Positions 35,020 to 47,949 of a DNA stretch of 64,000 nt are shown one piece after another (within the stretch, counting starts at the first letter, position 1; the number at the start of each line of letters is the position of its first letter). The position numbers and the translations under genes are program-made. The DNA is from Massospora cicadina (Eukaryota; Entomophthoromycota; Entomophthoromycetes; Entomophthorales; Entomophthoraceae), in contig JAKSZP010006736.1 in assembly GCA_022478985.1 (NCBI GenBank), positions 95,533 to 159,532 on the forward strand, in the 5' to 3' direction. The notes beneath the pieces are model-generated. The model saw nothing but the letters and a program-made list of their open reading frames with translations. It did no database searches and was not told the origin of the DNA.

Positions 35020-38000
35020 ACCTCAATGTCAATAGGGACGTTAAATATCGCGGGAGCCAGGGCTCATACGTCCCAAGCCAAAAAAGCTGGCATTCCTGCG
35101 AAAACCTCTTGTAGACATCTTGGCCATCCAAGAAACCCACTGCCTACAAGGGGAAGAAGAATCCTGGTCAACCAGGGTCGCACCATCACAATCAGTATGG
35201 ACATCTCACTGTGGGGTGATAGTCCAAAACAACAAAAAATTTAAAAATTACAAATTCATCATCACACTTGCACAGTCAAGTCCTGGTAGCAACAATCACA
35301 TGCTAAGATGAAATAATTTCGTTAGCATGTATCTACGCACCGTGCACTGCAACTGAGAGAAAAAAAATTTTGAAAAATTTCTACCCTCACCCTCCCACCA
35401 GATATCATCATGTTAGGCGATTTCAACTGCTGGGATAACCCCAATACAGATCGATGGCCTAATCCAGGGGATACCCACCTGGACACATTGAATATTGCAC
35501 AATGAAGGCATCTCTTGGCTTACAGGATGCTCTTACACCCAATTCACCAATCCTTCCCCACATGATTTGGCCCAACATACGTGAGGGAGCGCTCATATCA
35601 ATGAGTCGCATTGACCACATCCTCATCCTGCAATCCCACCACTCAAGAATCTCCAAATTTACAACAAAAAAGATAATTTTTTTTGATCACCAATTAGTTA
35701 TGGTGCAGTTAACGCCAACCCAATCCCACACACAGGTGTCGCCTTGGAGAAAGCTTCACCCAGAAAATATAAAATTGCCTGAGATATCCGACTGGGTTGA
35801 AAACAAGGCTATGAACCCAGAATTTACAACCTCAATCACTTCAGATCCCATCAAAACATGGGAAAATTTCAAAAAGGATTTAATCAACAAAACCTGACAT
35901 ATTGCATCATGCAAGTACACCGCGGACACAGCCACAATCAAGCGTACCTTGGTGGAACTAGACCACCTGGAAATAAATACTCCGAGATCTGGCTATAGCC
36001 CTAACTGGGGACGCAAATGGGCAGAAATTTCTGCCTGACTTAACAATCTCATCTTTGAACACCAACACAGAATTAAAGTATTGAACAAAGGTAAGTTCAT
36101 AAAGGAAGGTGAAACCTGTTTGACATACTTTTTCCGCCAATTCCACTCCCGCGGAAACCAGCCCACATGCACACAGGTCCACAAGACCAACGGTACTGTG
36201 GCAACTGACCCTGAGGAGGTCAAGGCGGAAGTACACCGCTATTACACCGAATTATATCGCGATATGCCAACAGATCCACAAAAATTTAAAGAATTTATTC
36301 AAACTGCCAAGATACAAAGTACACCACCAAATTACAATATACTATCCCTTATCACACGGTAGGAGCTTTGGGAAACAATTCGCGGTGCACCACGTAGGAA
36401 ATGCCCAGGGCCTGATGGGATACCCTACGAATTTTACAAAAAATATTTTCAACAAATCGCCCCCCTCCTATTGGTGTCAATCAACCAGATTTTGTTGGAA
36501 AAACGCCTATTACCAGGAGGCCATGAATCCTACGTTATAACCTTGTATAAAAAGGGTGACAAGTTGGACCTGGCCAACTGGCGCCCAATTGTATTCTCCA
36601 ACACTGACACAAAAATTCTAACAAAAATTCTAGCAGCTAGATTAGGCGCAATTGCATCTGACGCCCTATCACCCAACCAGTTTGGGTTTATACCAGGGCG
36701 TTCAATCTGGAACAACATACACCCTGTTGCAAACATTTGCCAATCCAAAGCAACTGGTGCCCTGGTCTTCTTGGATCAGGAAAAGGCGTATGACCGTGTT
36801 AGCTGGCCATACCTAGAAGAATGTCTAAATGCCTTCAAACTCCCACCAAGATTCATAAAATGGGCGATGCTCCTAACAGAATCTGCAACCATGGCTGTAT
36901 GCGGCCCTGGATTCCTAACAAACAAGATTAAACCACACAGAGGGCTCAAACGAGGGGATCCCCTCATCCCACTGCTATACAATTTCAGCTTTGACCCGCT
37001 CCTCCGAGTAACTGACTCACGTCTCATGGGGATAACTGCACAAGGAAAACCAACAGTCAAGATACTGGCCTTTGTAGATGACTGCGTAGCAGGTATACCA
37101 AACAATGAAGATGCCCGACAGCTGGAACACACTCTAGAGGTATACTCCAAGGTGAGTAATGCATCACTCAACAAAAGGAAGACAGAAATAATCCTCTTAG
37201 GCAAATACACAAACAATTGGGCCACAACATCAGAACCTCACACCAACAATCGAAGAAAAAACCCAATTATATTACCCTTTGCAACACCTCCCACCACCAC
37301 TCCTGTCTGACACCTTGGAATCTGGCTAGAATCAGGGGGATATGCTAATGAGACAATGGAAAGTAACCTGTTACAACGGGTATCCAAACGCGTCGCCTCC
37401 CTCAAGGGAAGAACCCTAGGACTAACAGGACGAGTTACAATTGCTAACTCGCTCATCCTCCCAATATTGTGGTACGAGGCCCATGCAATAGCCTTCTCAC
37501 CTACCTTTATAACCTCAATTCGCGCGCTTATCCAGGGCTGGCTGTGGCCCGGCTCTCACCCTCCTATACAGAAGGAAACACTATTTGGCCCACGCTCAAG
37601 TGGAGGCATGGGACTAATAGATTTTGAGAGCCATGTCAATCACATCCTAGGTGCCTGGATAAAGGAAATCCTTGCTCCAGACCTCCCGCAACAACATTGG
37701 TCCAGAGCAGCAAGGACTAACTTTGCACAGGCGCTCAAATTAACCAACCCACATAGTCCACCCAGACTACTTTCATACCTTGCCAAGAACCCTACTGCAA
37801 CGGGTCCATATGGAACCTCCCCTCATTTCAAACATATCCTCCGAACTATCCGCCATATGGGATGGACCATAAGAAACATGGGTACTATACAGGGAAGGGG
37901 ATGACCCAGCCCCCAATTCAAATTAAGAAACCCAGAAAACCACCCCCAGAGGGATAAGCTCGCAACAACCCCAAGCATAGTTAGGATAGAATACCTAGAT

Positions 38001-38585
38001 ATGCTGGACATTCCCTATGATTTAACCACACAGAAAGCAATGTGGAAAATGACACACCACCCACTCCTACAACCAAGGATAAGAGCAAACGCCTGGCGCT
38101 GTTTGAGAAGGACCTATAGGACGGCGGACCGCTCCAACTCCCTCCACAAAACATGTGCAGTATGTGGAGGGGAATGATCCCTACATCACCGCCTAGAAAC
38201 ATGCCCCCCAACCAAAGCTATATGGCAGGAAGTCGCACGCCTGCTCAAGATTCAAAACGAACAGGAATTCTCAATATCAAAGAGTATCTTCGCGCTCCAG
38301 ATTGAGTCACCAATCCCATCTACCCTCCGCTCCCTAATAATACCCATTGCAATGTGGACAATACACACAATTGCATTAGATGCGTTCAAGGGCACAGTCC
38401 CAACCGTTCATGGGGTTACTAACAGATTCCATGTCCACTTACTAGAGCACTTCCAAGCCTGGCTCTATGGATATATGAAACCAAGACAAAAAGCGCTCAT
38501 AGAATCATGGTTCCCACTCTGGCTCCTCCAGACAGACCCTTTCCTTCACACCTGCTCCATAGCAGGGGAAACCCCCTCGGAGTAG
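35020..38585 (+). pseudogene. LINE-I ORF2 of copy C: endonuclease, RT, C-terminal domain
   Basis: Endonuclease: IGTLNIAGARAHTSQAKK (35030), IIMLGDFNCWDNPN (35410) and SRIDHILILQ (35610). RT: RRKCPGPDGIPYEFYKKYF, LYKKGDKLDLANWRPIVFSN, FIPGRSIWNN and VFLDQEKAYDRVSWPYL. The catalytic box reads FVDD at 37071-37082 (Ala to Val, as expected from a C-to-T change). The block 36471-37310 is open for 279 codons. The C-terminal motif CAVCGGE*SLHHRLETCPP lies around 38155-38205 with one TGA inside. It ends at 38585. Stops at 36361, 37309 and 37904 disable it. Confidence 0.87.
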
Positions 38586-39048
38586 TGCACCAACCCCCCA
38601 TACCTGGCAGTCCCGCTGGCAACAGGGGTAACTTGAGTACCCTGGGGTGCCCAATTTTTATAATTCTTAGTTATTCTCTTAGTTTCACATATATTCGGTA
38701 ATGTCTGTCCCCTGGACAGCTTACCTCGGTTAAAAACTAGGATGCCGGAGCAAGAATCCTAAATATGACAGAGGGTCATATACCCTGATGGGGAAACTGG
38801 ATCCCCAGACAATATCATCATGAGTAAATTGATTAGCCCAGCACAAAAGTAGATCATGGAGACTGCACTCTGAGAAGGCGGTAGCAAGGAGGAAGAGGAA
38901 GAACGCCATATGCTGAAGGTCGTCCTGAGCAGCATTGAGTATTGATGAGTGTACTCCATTTGAACCAATGAAGTATTTGACCAGGTGTCCAAAGAGGTGT
39001 TTTCATGCCCCAGTCCCTTTCTCGCTGGAAATCTAGGCAAAGGGGGGA

Positions 39049-40192
39049 TGTATTGGATTTTTACTCATATTCCCAGCCTGCCAGATTACCTGGTATCACT
39101 AGGGGAAAATTCCTAAGGCAAAGTGAATCGGAAATCAGTTGGCCCAAGTTTCAGAGTAACTACATTCAAGGGATTTTCGGATATTCACCTGGTCATATCC
39201 ATCAGGGATCAATCCGGATGAATACTTAAGATCTCATCAGGTGGAGTTGCTGACGAAATAGGGGCATCTGATAGTGATTAGCTATCAGGTGTACCGATTG
39301 GAATTAGTCAGGTCTCATCACCTACTGATTGGGAATGAATAGAAAGTTGCGAGGTAGTGATGCTGCCTGCAACTAGCAAATCAATTGGTTGGTGAGTGAC
39401 CTGCCATAATGGGTAATAAGTCCCATTACCTAAGCAGGTCGCTATCCTAATATGTTTGGTTCACTTGGATTGAGAGGAAAAAATTAGGGACACATTTTCT
39501 GATACTTTCCATTTGAGGTCTTGAGGATGTCCAACAACGGAAATCTAGCCAGGGTGGGGAAGACTCATTGCCAAGATGAGGATGGGAGATTTAATGGCAA
39601 CGGCTGCTGTTTCATAGAAGAGATGTCAACCAAGGGTTAGACAGCCGAATCCCCACTATATGTTACCTAGGGTTCACTATAATAAAAAAGGATTAATTAT
39701 GAGAACAAAGAATTATAGTTCTATGTCATTTCATTTAGGATATGGTTTTAAGAGTAAACTATCATTAGCTTCCGTTGTGCTGTTCTGTTTCAAGGATATT
39801 ATTACTGTGTGCAATAATTGGAAAATCTTAGAGAAAAGATTAAAGATCTGAGTGGGGATCTACAGAAGAAGGAGTCACATTTGGGGAAAGCTGCCAACTT
39901 TGTGTTGGACCAAAGAGACGGTCACCAGGGTATCTCATCAAAGATTGGGTCGGACAGAAAAAGGGAACAATTCCCTATGAGTATGACATCATGAGTATTC
40001 AATTGGGAATACTGGCCGAGCGTTGGGCCAAAATATAATTTATCCTCAACTACAGATAATAGTCTCCATACTATTATCAATTAATAATTCATTCTATACA
40101 ACGCAATGAAGTGCACGAGGAAACCAAACCTATGCAGTAAAAAGGTCACTGGGTTGTTTGCCAATATCAACAACCAAGAGTAAATTCTTACA
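39049..40192 (+). repeat. Gypsy B 3' LTR
   Basis: 1144 bp, TGTATTGGATTTTTACTC ... AAATTCTTACA, preceded by the polypurine tract AAAGGGGGGA (39039-39048) and followed by the target duplication accat (40193-40197). Compared with the 5' LTR it has many substitutions and small indels, so gypsy B inserted long ago. Confidence 0.92.
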
Positions 40193-40197
40193 ACCAT

Positions 40198-43100
40198 CAT
40201 GACTAATTTTCTAATTAGGTGACCTCATTCTCTTAACATCATTGACCCTGAGGTCAACAGAACAAACTAGACATTATTTAGTCCAGAACTTATAAGGTCA
40301 TTCATAAGTTGAACTCAAATTACTTCATTGCTATGTCAGTAAAGGGATAGTGGTGAATCAGGTACATGACTTTTACTTAAGTCCTATACCCTCTCTGACA
40401 GGACCTTGCGGGATGTTGTTGAGATACAAGAAAACTAGTGATTAAAACCCCTTGTCCCAAATTGAGCCACATTAATTTGACTCTTGAGCCAGCATGATTG
40501 AACCTGTCCCTAAAGTCTTCAATGAAGTTTTGATCAGGAAGCATCATGAACGAAAGAATAATTCAAGATGCCTTCATGAATTTTATTCCTGCTTTCCAAA
40601 CCCCAAGAGGTGCAACCCCCACCAATACAGTCATGAGTACAATACAGATCAATGAGGGCTTTGACCAGTCGGTCAATCTGGAAGGCTATGAAAGATTTTG
40701 ATCACACAAGGCCACGAAGTCCCTGAGGCAACATGTAAAAACACATCCTAAAAAATCAACATTTTAAACTCATTAAAGAGTCTATTTAGCCTCGTTTTTT
40801 GCTTTATCAACCTCTCCACTAGTTTACATATAAAATCCCGATTTTGAACTTTGTCTACATCAAGAGAAAATTTTATAAGAAAAGTGGGCAAGGTGGAGAT
40901 GAGCGCGTCCACTTGGTTATGAATGGGCTATGAAGCCTCAACGTTTTGCTGAAAGTGTGCGAAGATTTAGAGTCATTCCAAGGCGCTGAAAATTTAATCA
41001 GCCTACTATGAGTTCAGAGTGGGACAGGTTAATTTTCTTCAGGAAGATGTTGACAATGTGGGAGTGAGAGAATTAAGAGTTCAAAGCATAGGTGAGCCTC
41101 AAGGAATATGAAGTGGAAGGAGAACATGACCATCACCACAGTGGTTGTGTTATTGTACCAGGCGGGAAGGCTCACAGGATCAGGAGTTTGCATCACATCA
41201 TAAAGATAGAGACAAAGTTGAAGGGTTCTTTTAATGTCACAGTTCGCCTCCATAAGGCGCTCAAAAATACCGTTGGGTAGACATGCTCACGTGCATGTCC
41301 AAGTTACAGTGGCGCCAAGAACCATATATTGGTATAACTGCACATAACTCCTTGACATTACTTAAAATGCTGGCAAGAAACTGACCCACACAAAGCAGGA
41401 AAAATTCCAGTTGACAGGGCTCTAAGATGAGAGCAGATTCCGTGGTATATGAAGGCCACACCAGTTTGGTTGCTTTTTAGAAAAAAAAGCTTAGGAAACA
41501 CTATTAGAATATAAACAGTTAAGCTTATATTTAAGACCTTTAAAAAACTGAAATTAAAAGGGAAAAGAATTCCTTTTTATATACTTCTTTCCAGTGGAAT
41601 TTAAGCTCTGTCTGGATTGTTCTGATAAAAACCTAGTAAATTGGATTTTATTTAACTCAGGTTATTCCATGCAGTTTGCTCTGAAAGCTTTTTAATACCC
41701 ACAACTAACAGCCCTTCAATCAGAGCTGTGGTTTATGAGACAATAGTTTCAGGGTCAGTTGCTAGATTGGAATCAACTTAATAAATTAGATTGGAAACCT
41801 AATTGCTTCATCTTTTGTGTGGGCATGATTTCAGCAATGGTTTGATTGAGTTTTGAACCTTTAGGGATTGTTTCCGACTTGTGGTATTATTTTTTCACTT
41901 GGAACTGCGTCCATATAGTCTTCATTATTTGAGAGCATATTAGGGTTAATTCACAACTTTATTTATATTTATGGTATATTAAGCTAATGTTTAATTCAGC
42001 AAAGCCTGAATAATGGCATTGGATGAGCGGTGGGTTACTGCACTGGCCCCAAAAGTCCCACTCTCTGCCCCTCTTTTCCTCTTCTACTTTAATAAAAACG
42101 ATTAAAGGGGCTTAAAGAGAGGTGGTTCAGTCTAGAGGCTCCTGGAAGAAAACTTTCTGTAGTTCAGCCAAGGCCTGGTCATTGACAATCTTAAAGGAAT
42201 CAACCAACCCCTTTCAATCCCTGATATAATCCCAATAACACTAGAGAGTTTGGATCAAGTTCTAAATATAGTACATATTAATGATTAAACATGTGGATCA
42301 CTCATTCTGCCTGTAAGGTTCATTCATCTAACTCCCTTGACAGAATTTTCAACACAAAACTGATATCAATAGCTGTCCCATCTGGACATTTTGTTTAAGT
42401 TTGGGCATCGCTCTGTATTATTATTTGATCTAGAGCATGCGCTATTAAAACGTTTATTACATGATCCAAAGCTTCTCCTCAATAGATGACACTCTTACTT
42501 TCCCTTCAATTAGGATTTCCCACAGAAGCCAAGGCGCAAAACAATTCCTATACTACCTCCTAATTCCCTCCATCACTATTATAAAGGTAACCACCCTCCT
42601 TATGATAGGTTGTTAGTTGATTCTCTCTTTTATCCTTCTTTAAGTAACCATCCTTCAATTTTATCTTGTAAATACTCACATTACATTTTAGTTTCTCCTT
42701 ATTAAGCGTCTAGTAATGCAAGCCGCTATCCTCTATCTGTCTCTAACATTCTTTAGTGGACAAAATGATCCACCAATACAACACCATTCCATGTTTAACT
42801 GATTTAGTAAATCTGTATGCCTCCAATCCTTCCTGATGATCCATCATGCACAGCATGTATGCCTGTAATTATAATATGCTTGGCCAATCCTCCCAACTTA
42901 TGTTTGTCTAAACCTTGAATTCATTCATATCCAACAAACAACAGTCATAAACCTTGTATGATTGTCATCCTGCCATGTTTTTCCCGCCCATGAGGGCTAC
43001 CCCAGTAAGACCCACAGTTGCCTCATAGCCGCCTTCTGACTGGTAATGAGGGCCTTTGGAAGCTATTGAATAGATTACTCCTTAATAACCCCTATCAAGT

Positions 43101-44003
43101 TTCAGTGCTAAATCATTAGGTCAGCTGAGCCCTTAAAACTCTGGTTTAATCACTGAAAAATAACATAATTAGTTGGTATGGCCAGTCTTCTTTTAATCAG
43201 CTTATTCCACGACAAAATGATTCACATGCCTTCTTTTTGATATTGGAGAACCAGTAGAGTTACTTCACTAATTATAATTTTCTCCAATACATAGCAAGCT
43301 GGCGTTAATTAATTGCATATTCCTCCATAACAGCATATATGACTTCTCATTATCACATGATATGGTTATTCTCCATATGGACCCTCATGTACCTGCCTCG
43401 CTCTGATAAATAAAGTAGAAAAAGAATTATGATCCATTTATACTGTTGTTCTGGACGCATAAAAAGGCACAATACCTATTATTAACAAAGAATTCAATAG
43501 ATTCCTTTCCTACTTACTTTGACAAATTACAAACTTTGCCGTTTGATTTCATGAGACCAAAATAGTAAAACTTATCAACTAATAGCTCCCATATTAATTC
43601 ATTATAAATGTGTTTTTCCATAACTGCTATCATTGAGCAATATTTTATAAGTATGTTTTGTGGATGAGGCTGCAAGAGCATCAGTGGATCATTCCTCAAC
43701 CAGTAGAATGAACTGAGTTCAATAATAAACCAGAGGAAGTGTGGGAAACTTAAACACTGCAGATAAAGTTTTAAAGGCACTTTTATGGATGCAGGTGAGG
43801 CAATAATTTATCCAAAATCATAGTGACGTCATGTTAAATAAGTACATCACATGGTACGCCATAATATCTGTTATATGAAGATGATGATTTTGCTGTTGAA
43901 TTTTAGGCCTAATTAACTGGGCTGGTTCTTCTGAGATAAGTTGAAATTTTGAGCGTATATTATATAGAGACAGTAGACCAGACGGTGACAATAGTTAAGA
44001 TAT
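40198..44003. other. Unassigned AT-rich DNA
   Basis: The first part should be the far flank of gypsy B, that is the continuation of gypsy E, but no integrase or LTR sequence is recognisable. One coding relic is noted separately. From 41470 to 44000 I see no open frame with a familiar motif on either strand. A minus-strand frame at 43514-43780 has no recognisable domain. I cannot exclude remnants of a further mobile element. Confidence 0.5.
40510..41280 (+). pseudogene. Unrecognised coding relic
   Basis: One forward frame stays protein-like for about 255 codons with roughly ten stops, mostly TGA, TAA and TAG where Trp, Arg or Gln codons are plausible. Readable blocks are MNERIIQDAFMNFIPAFQTP, INEGFDQSVNLEGYERF, SLRQHVKTHPKKSTF, YEWAMKPQRFAESVRRFRV and HDHHHSGCVIVPGGKAHRI, the last inside an open stretch to 41280. 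I do not recognise the protein. The final block has a cupin-like look, but that is weak. It could be a host gene relic or the gag of an unseen element. Confidence 0.4.
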
Positions 44004-44151
44004 TAACTCCTTAAAATTTTTTTAATTTATTGCGGGGAAGGCCGACCATGGGACGGACACTTCTGAATATGACTCAGGACAGATAAACTTAGTACCGGGG
44101 GAGGCACCCCAGAGAAGCGATGCTATCTCTTGTTGACAGCGGGAACGCCAC

Positions 44152-47100
44152 TTATGGGGAGGGGGAGGGAACGTGTGAAGGGGCCGTAGCCACTATTGAG
44201 CACGTGTGGAGGAAGGGGTCTGATTTGATGAGCCAGACTGGGAACCAGGAGGAGACCAGCTGTCAGCGACACGGTGGGAGGTATCCAAACATCCACACTT
44301 GAAAGTGATCCACCATATGAGACCAGAATCTGTGGACCGCTTCTGGGAGGGTGGGGGTGGAGCCTGCGATGGCATCTAAGACAATCGTGTGGATGGTCCA
44401 CATGGCGATTGCAACCACCAGAGCACGGAGGGAGGGTGGAAGAGAGGAGGTCATTGATAGAGCAAACATATCCCTTGACAGACTGAAGGGATGCGTTTGA
44501 TCCTGGCCCAGCAGACGTTGAACTTCGCGCCATATCACTTTAGAGGTGGGGCACTTCTCCAGGCGGTGGAACAGCGTTCCATACTGGCCGCACAAGACAC
44601 AGGATGAGTGTAAAGCGTTAGAGCGCTCACCTGTACGATACACCCGCCTCAGGCAGCGCCACACATGGGAGCGGACTTGAGGCTGCAACAGAGGGTGATG
44701 TACATATTTCCAGATTGTTTTTTGGGTCTCAATGGAATAAGGGATGTCCATCATGACCAGGTAGTCCACCCTGGATAGGACATGGGGCCGAATGGGGATC
44801 ACGTCATCATGGATGGGTAGCCCCTGTACCTCTTGTGTGAACTGAGGAGAGGGGCGGCCTCTTTGGGTTGTATGTCCACTAATACGAATTCTCCACTCTG
44901 CGCTCCGCATGGAGATGAGGATTCATTTGTAGTGGGTTTTTGTCCCGCGAGGACCTGTGGCGATGTGTGTGATGCGAGGTATTTCATCAGGGAGTGGGGG
45001 TTTGATGGATTGTTGAGGCCCAAGGCTCGGGAGAAGTTGGAGCAGGCTGCGCGGGACCAGTGTTGGGATGGGAGTGTGGGAGCGGTGACAGCCGCGATCC
45101 AGGTGCCCAGGATCTTGGCAGCATGGGCTTTGAAGTCTAGCAGGCCCATGCCACCATGATGATGAGGGCCAAACATGACCTCTAACCGCACTGGTGGAGG
45201 GCGGCCTGACCAAAGCAATCCTTGTAGCAAGGCATACAAGGATTTGAAGAAGCTTGGGGAGAAAGGGATGGCGTGGGCTCCAAACCAGACTTTAGATAGG
45301 AGCATAGAGTTGGCTAAAACAACCCTGTCAGTCAGGGAAGTAGGGTGGGCTCTGATAGAGGCGATTAGCATTGTCACGTTGTCCAGAATATGGCTCTCCA
45401 TTACTGCTGACGCGTATCCGCCTGCCTCTATCCACACGCCCAGATGGTGCACCGGTCCTATGGTAGGGCATGGCACGAAGGGGAGCACCAGTGGAGCGGT
45501 GTGTGTTGAGTTAGTAAGGCGTGGACGTGGGCGAGCAGATGGGCCAGGTTGGGAACTAATTGCTGGTGCCCAGCAGTTCTAAAACTGACCAAGGAGGATG
45601 ATTTTGGTTTTGGAGGCGTTCAGTGCCGCGTTGCTTACCCGGGAATATTCCTGGATGAAAGCTTCAAGCGCGCGTGCATCTTGATTATTAGACACCCCCA
45701 CCACACAATCATCTGCGAACACCCAATATTTTGACTGGGGCTTGGCCTGGCACATGGACCCCTGTGAGTTGGGCATTCACATTTCGCAGTAGTGGGTCAA
45801 GGCTGGAAATGTATAAGAGTGGGCTGAGGGGGTCCCCTTGTCGCAAGCCCCTTTGAGGGCGGACTACTTCCGTTAGAAAGCCAGGGCCACGCACTGCCAT
45901 TGTTATAGATTTCGTGAGCAGCATCACCCAGTTGATGAAGCGAGGGGGTAGGCGGAATTGATGGAGGCAGGCCCTTAGGTATTCCCAGTTTACTCTATCA
46001 TAGGCCTTTTGTTGGTCCAAGAATACAAGTGCCCCAGAGGCTGTGGACTGACATACATTAGCCACAGAGTGCACGTTATCCCAAATCGACCTTCTGGGGA
46101 TGAAACTGAATTGTTCTGGGGAGATGGTGGCAGATGCTACAGTCCCTAATTGGTTAGCCATAATTTTTGTTAAAATTTTGGTGTCTGTGTTTGTTAGAGA
46201 AATTGGGCGCCAGTTGGCTAAGTCTAGCTTATCCCCTTTCTTGAAGAGTGTGACAGTAAAGGCCTCATGTCCTCCTGGTAGGAGGCGCATTTCCAACAGG
46301 CTTTGGTTAAGTGAGGCAAGCAGAAGTGGAGATATATATTTGAAATATTTTTTGTAGAACTCATATGGAATGCCATCTGGGCCTGGGCATTTTCAGTTTG
46401 GCGCACCATGAATAGCTGTCCATAATTTGTTTGGAGTAATTAAATTCATTATTTACGGGTATTGGAAAATGGTGCGGATATGAGCTCAGTCAAGAAATTC
46501 CGCCACTTTGGCTGGCTGAATTGGTTCAGCTCAGTACAACTCGGAGTAATATTTTTGCATTTTGATTGCCACTTCAGCCGGTGTATCTGCAATAGAATTA
46601 TCTGATCTTCACACCTGTGTGCAGGCCACACTCTGGCATGGTGCAAAATTTTTTTTAAAGAAATACGCGGTGCACTTGTTGCCTTTAGTGATGCGTGAGG
46701 CCCTGTATTAGACACAAACCTGATGTTAGTGTTGCCTTTCAAGTGTGTTGAGGTGGGCGGCTGCCTCCGCCCACTTCTGGCCCCATGCAGGGCTGTATCC
46801 TGTAGCTGGAATGTTGGACTCTAAGTGTGCCAATTCTGCAAGAGCGCGTGAGATAACCGCCGATGTGGTGCGTGAGTGTCTGGAGGAGAGATGGCGAGAG
46901 TGGCAGATGGTGTCCTCTTTGAAAGTTGCCCATGTGGAAATGGGGTCCACATAAAACGGTGCAACAAACTTTTTTCCAAAGTTGCCTCTTCCACCCATGT
47001 GGAAAATCCTGGCGACGCGAGCTTGGGGGGGTGGATTTTGCGCTAATGTGGGGCCTTAGCAACTGTGACAGGTAGGTGGTATGTTATTGAGACCAGTCGG

Positions 47101-47785
47101 TGGTCAGAGAATTCCATTTTTGTTGTTGTGAAGTGGGAGATGTGGGGTTGGAATTTCGCCGGCGTTAGAATAAGGTCAATTTGGGTCATGGACCTTAATT
47201 GGCCATTGTGGATGTGGGGACGCGTCATGTTTTTGAGCAGTGGGGCATGTCATCGCAGCACATCATTTACCCAAGGGTGGCCTTTAGAATGTGTAGTTCA
47301 ATGTGACCCTGTGGGGCATGGGGTGAGGGAGGCCATCAGTCCGTTGGTGAGGTTAGCCAACAGTTCATGTTGCCGACTAGGAAAGAATCAGGGGGTAGCG
47401 GGAGGGATTTGACTGACGAGAAAAATTCCTGACGCTCATGTGCACTGTTTGGGACATAAATGTTGATGATTGCGTGTGCTACATCGGCCCATGAGAAGGT
47501 GATGATGAGCACTTGACCATTTAGGAATGTTTCTGAGGATATAAATTTATAAAAAATTATTTTTCTGAATTAGCACCCCACAGTGCTTCGACCAAAAGGA
47601 TAGGGATGGGAGGAGCATTGTTTTCCAAGTTTCCTCGGAACCTCATGGACAGTGGGACTCCTGGATGGCCAGGATATCCACTGGTAAATTGTGTTGTAAA
47701 AAACTCAGTTTTCTAGCCTGGGACAGGGAGGCCTTGAGTCTGGCGATATTCAACGTCCCTAAAGTGAAGGTTTCCCCCATCACAC
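44152..47785 (-). pseudogene. LINE-I ORF2 of copy D: endonuclease, RT, CCHC motif
   Basis: Endonuclease is recognisable from about 47785: NIARLKASLSQARKL near 47720, and RSMTQIDLILTPAKF with FSDHRLVSITYHL at 47180-47080. RT (46410-45580): KGDKLDLANWRPISLTN, FIPRRSIWDNVHSV, VFLDQQKAYDRVNWEYL and intact FADDCVVGVSNN (FADD at 45719-45708). The 195- and 229-codon open blocks (46296-45709 and 45488-44799) are the longest in the element. The C-terminal motif CVLCGQYGTLFHRLEKC lies at about 44605-44555, with TAA at 44154-44152. Fewer breaks than LINE B, but frameshifts remain. Confidence 0.88.
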
Positions 47786-47949
47786 CTTAGGTGTGAGGGG
47801 GGCCCCAGGCCCACCAGCCTCTTCTAGGTCCCCACGGGCTTTCTCAGTAGCATGGGTGTTAGCAGCAATGCTATCGGAGTTTTTGTTGATTTTTGCGGAA
47901 ATAGTTGCGTTGGCTTTGGCCTTCACTTTTTGTTTTCCCGACGTCAGAC

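Larger units (their letters stand above)
33501..38738 (+). mobile_element. LINE family I, full-length copy C (diverged subfamily)
   Basis: 5238 bp bounded by the 16-bp duplication aggatgccggagcaag (33485-33500 and 38739-38754). It begins GGCTTTTCTTTCTC, the family-I 5' end, and finishes in a short TTAAAAA tail rather than the ATTTAA repeats of copies A' and B. It is inserted between the antisense frame and the 3' LTR of gypsy B. Proteins are clearly homologous to LINE B and D but more diverged than those are from each other. Confidence 0.95.
20080..40192 (+). mobile_element. Ty3/gypsy element B (aORF family), full length with two nested LINEs
   Basis: Flanked by the 5-bp duplication accat (20075-20079 and 40193-40197). 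Plus-strand order: LTR, primer site, gag, protease, RT, RNase H, integrase, convergent antisense frame, polypurine tract, LTR. LINE B (21300-26630) interrupts the gag start and LINE C (33501-38738) the region before the 3' LTR. Without them the element is about 9.5 kb, long for a gypsy because of 1.15-kb LTRs and the extra antisense frame. It is a sister of gypsy A in opposite orientation. Confidence 0.93.

Noticed and set aside
40510..41280. Possible centromere protein C/Mif2 relic, from an Arg-Arg stretch and a cupin-like GCVIVPGGK
   Set aside because: The match is short, by eye only and spread over stops; not enough to name a protein.
43514..43780. Possible copia RNase H end on the minus strand
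   Set aside because: Only one weak resemblance (a His-rich, Lys-Tyr stretch); no RT or integrase of the copia type nearby.
45175..45582. Plus-strand open frame of 135 codons
   Set aside because: Reverse shadow of LINE D ORF2, which is clearly coded on the minus strand.
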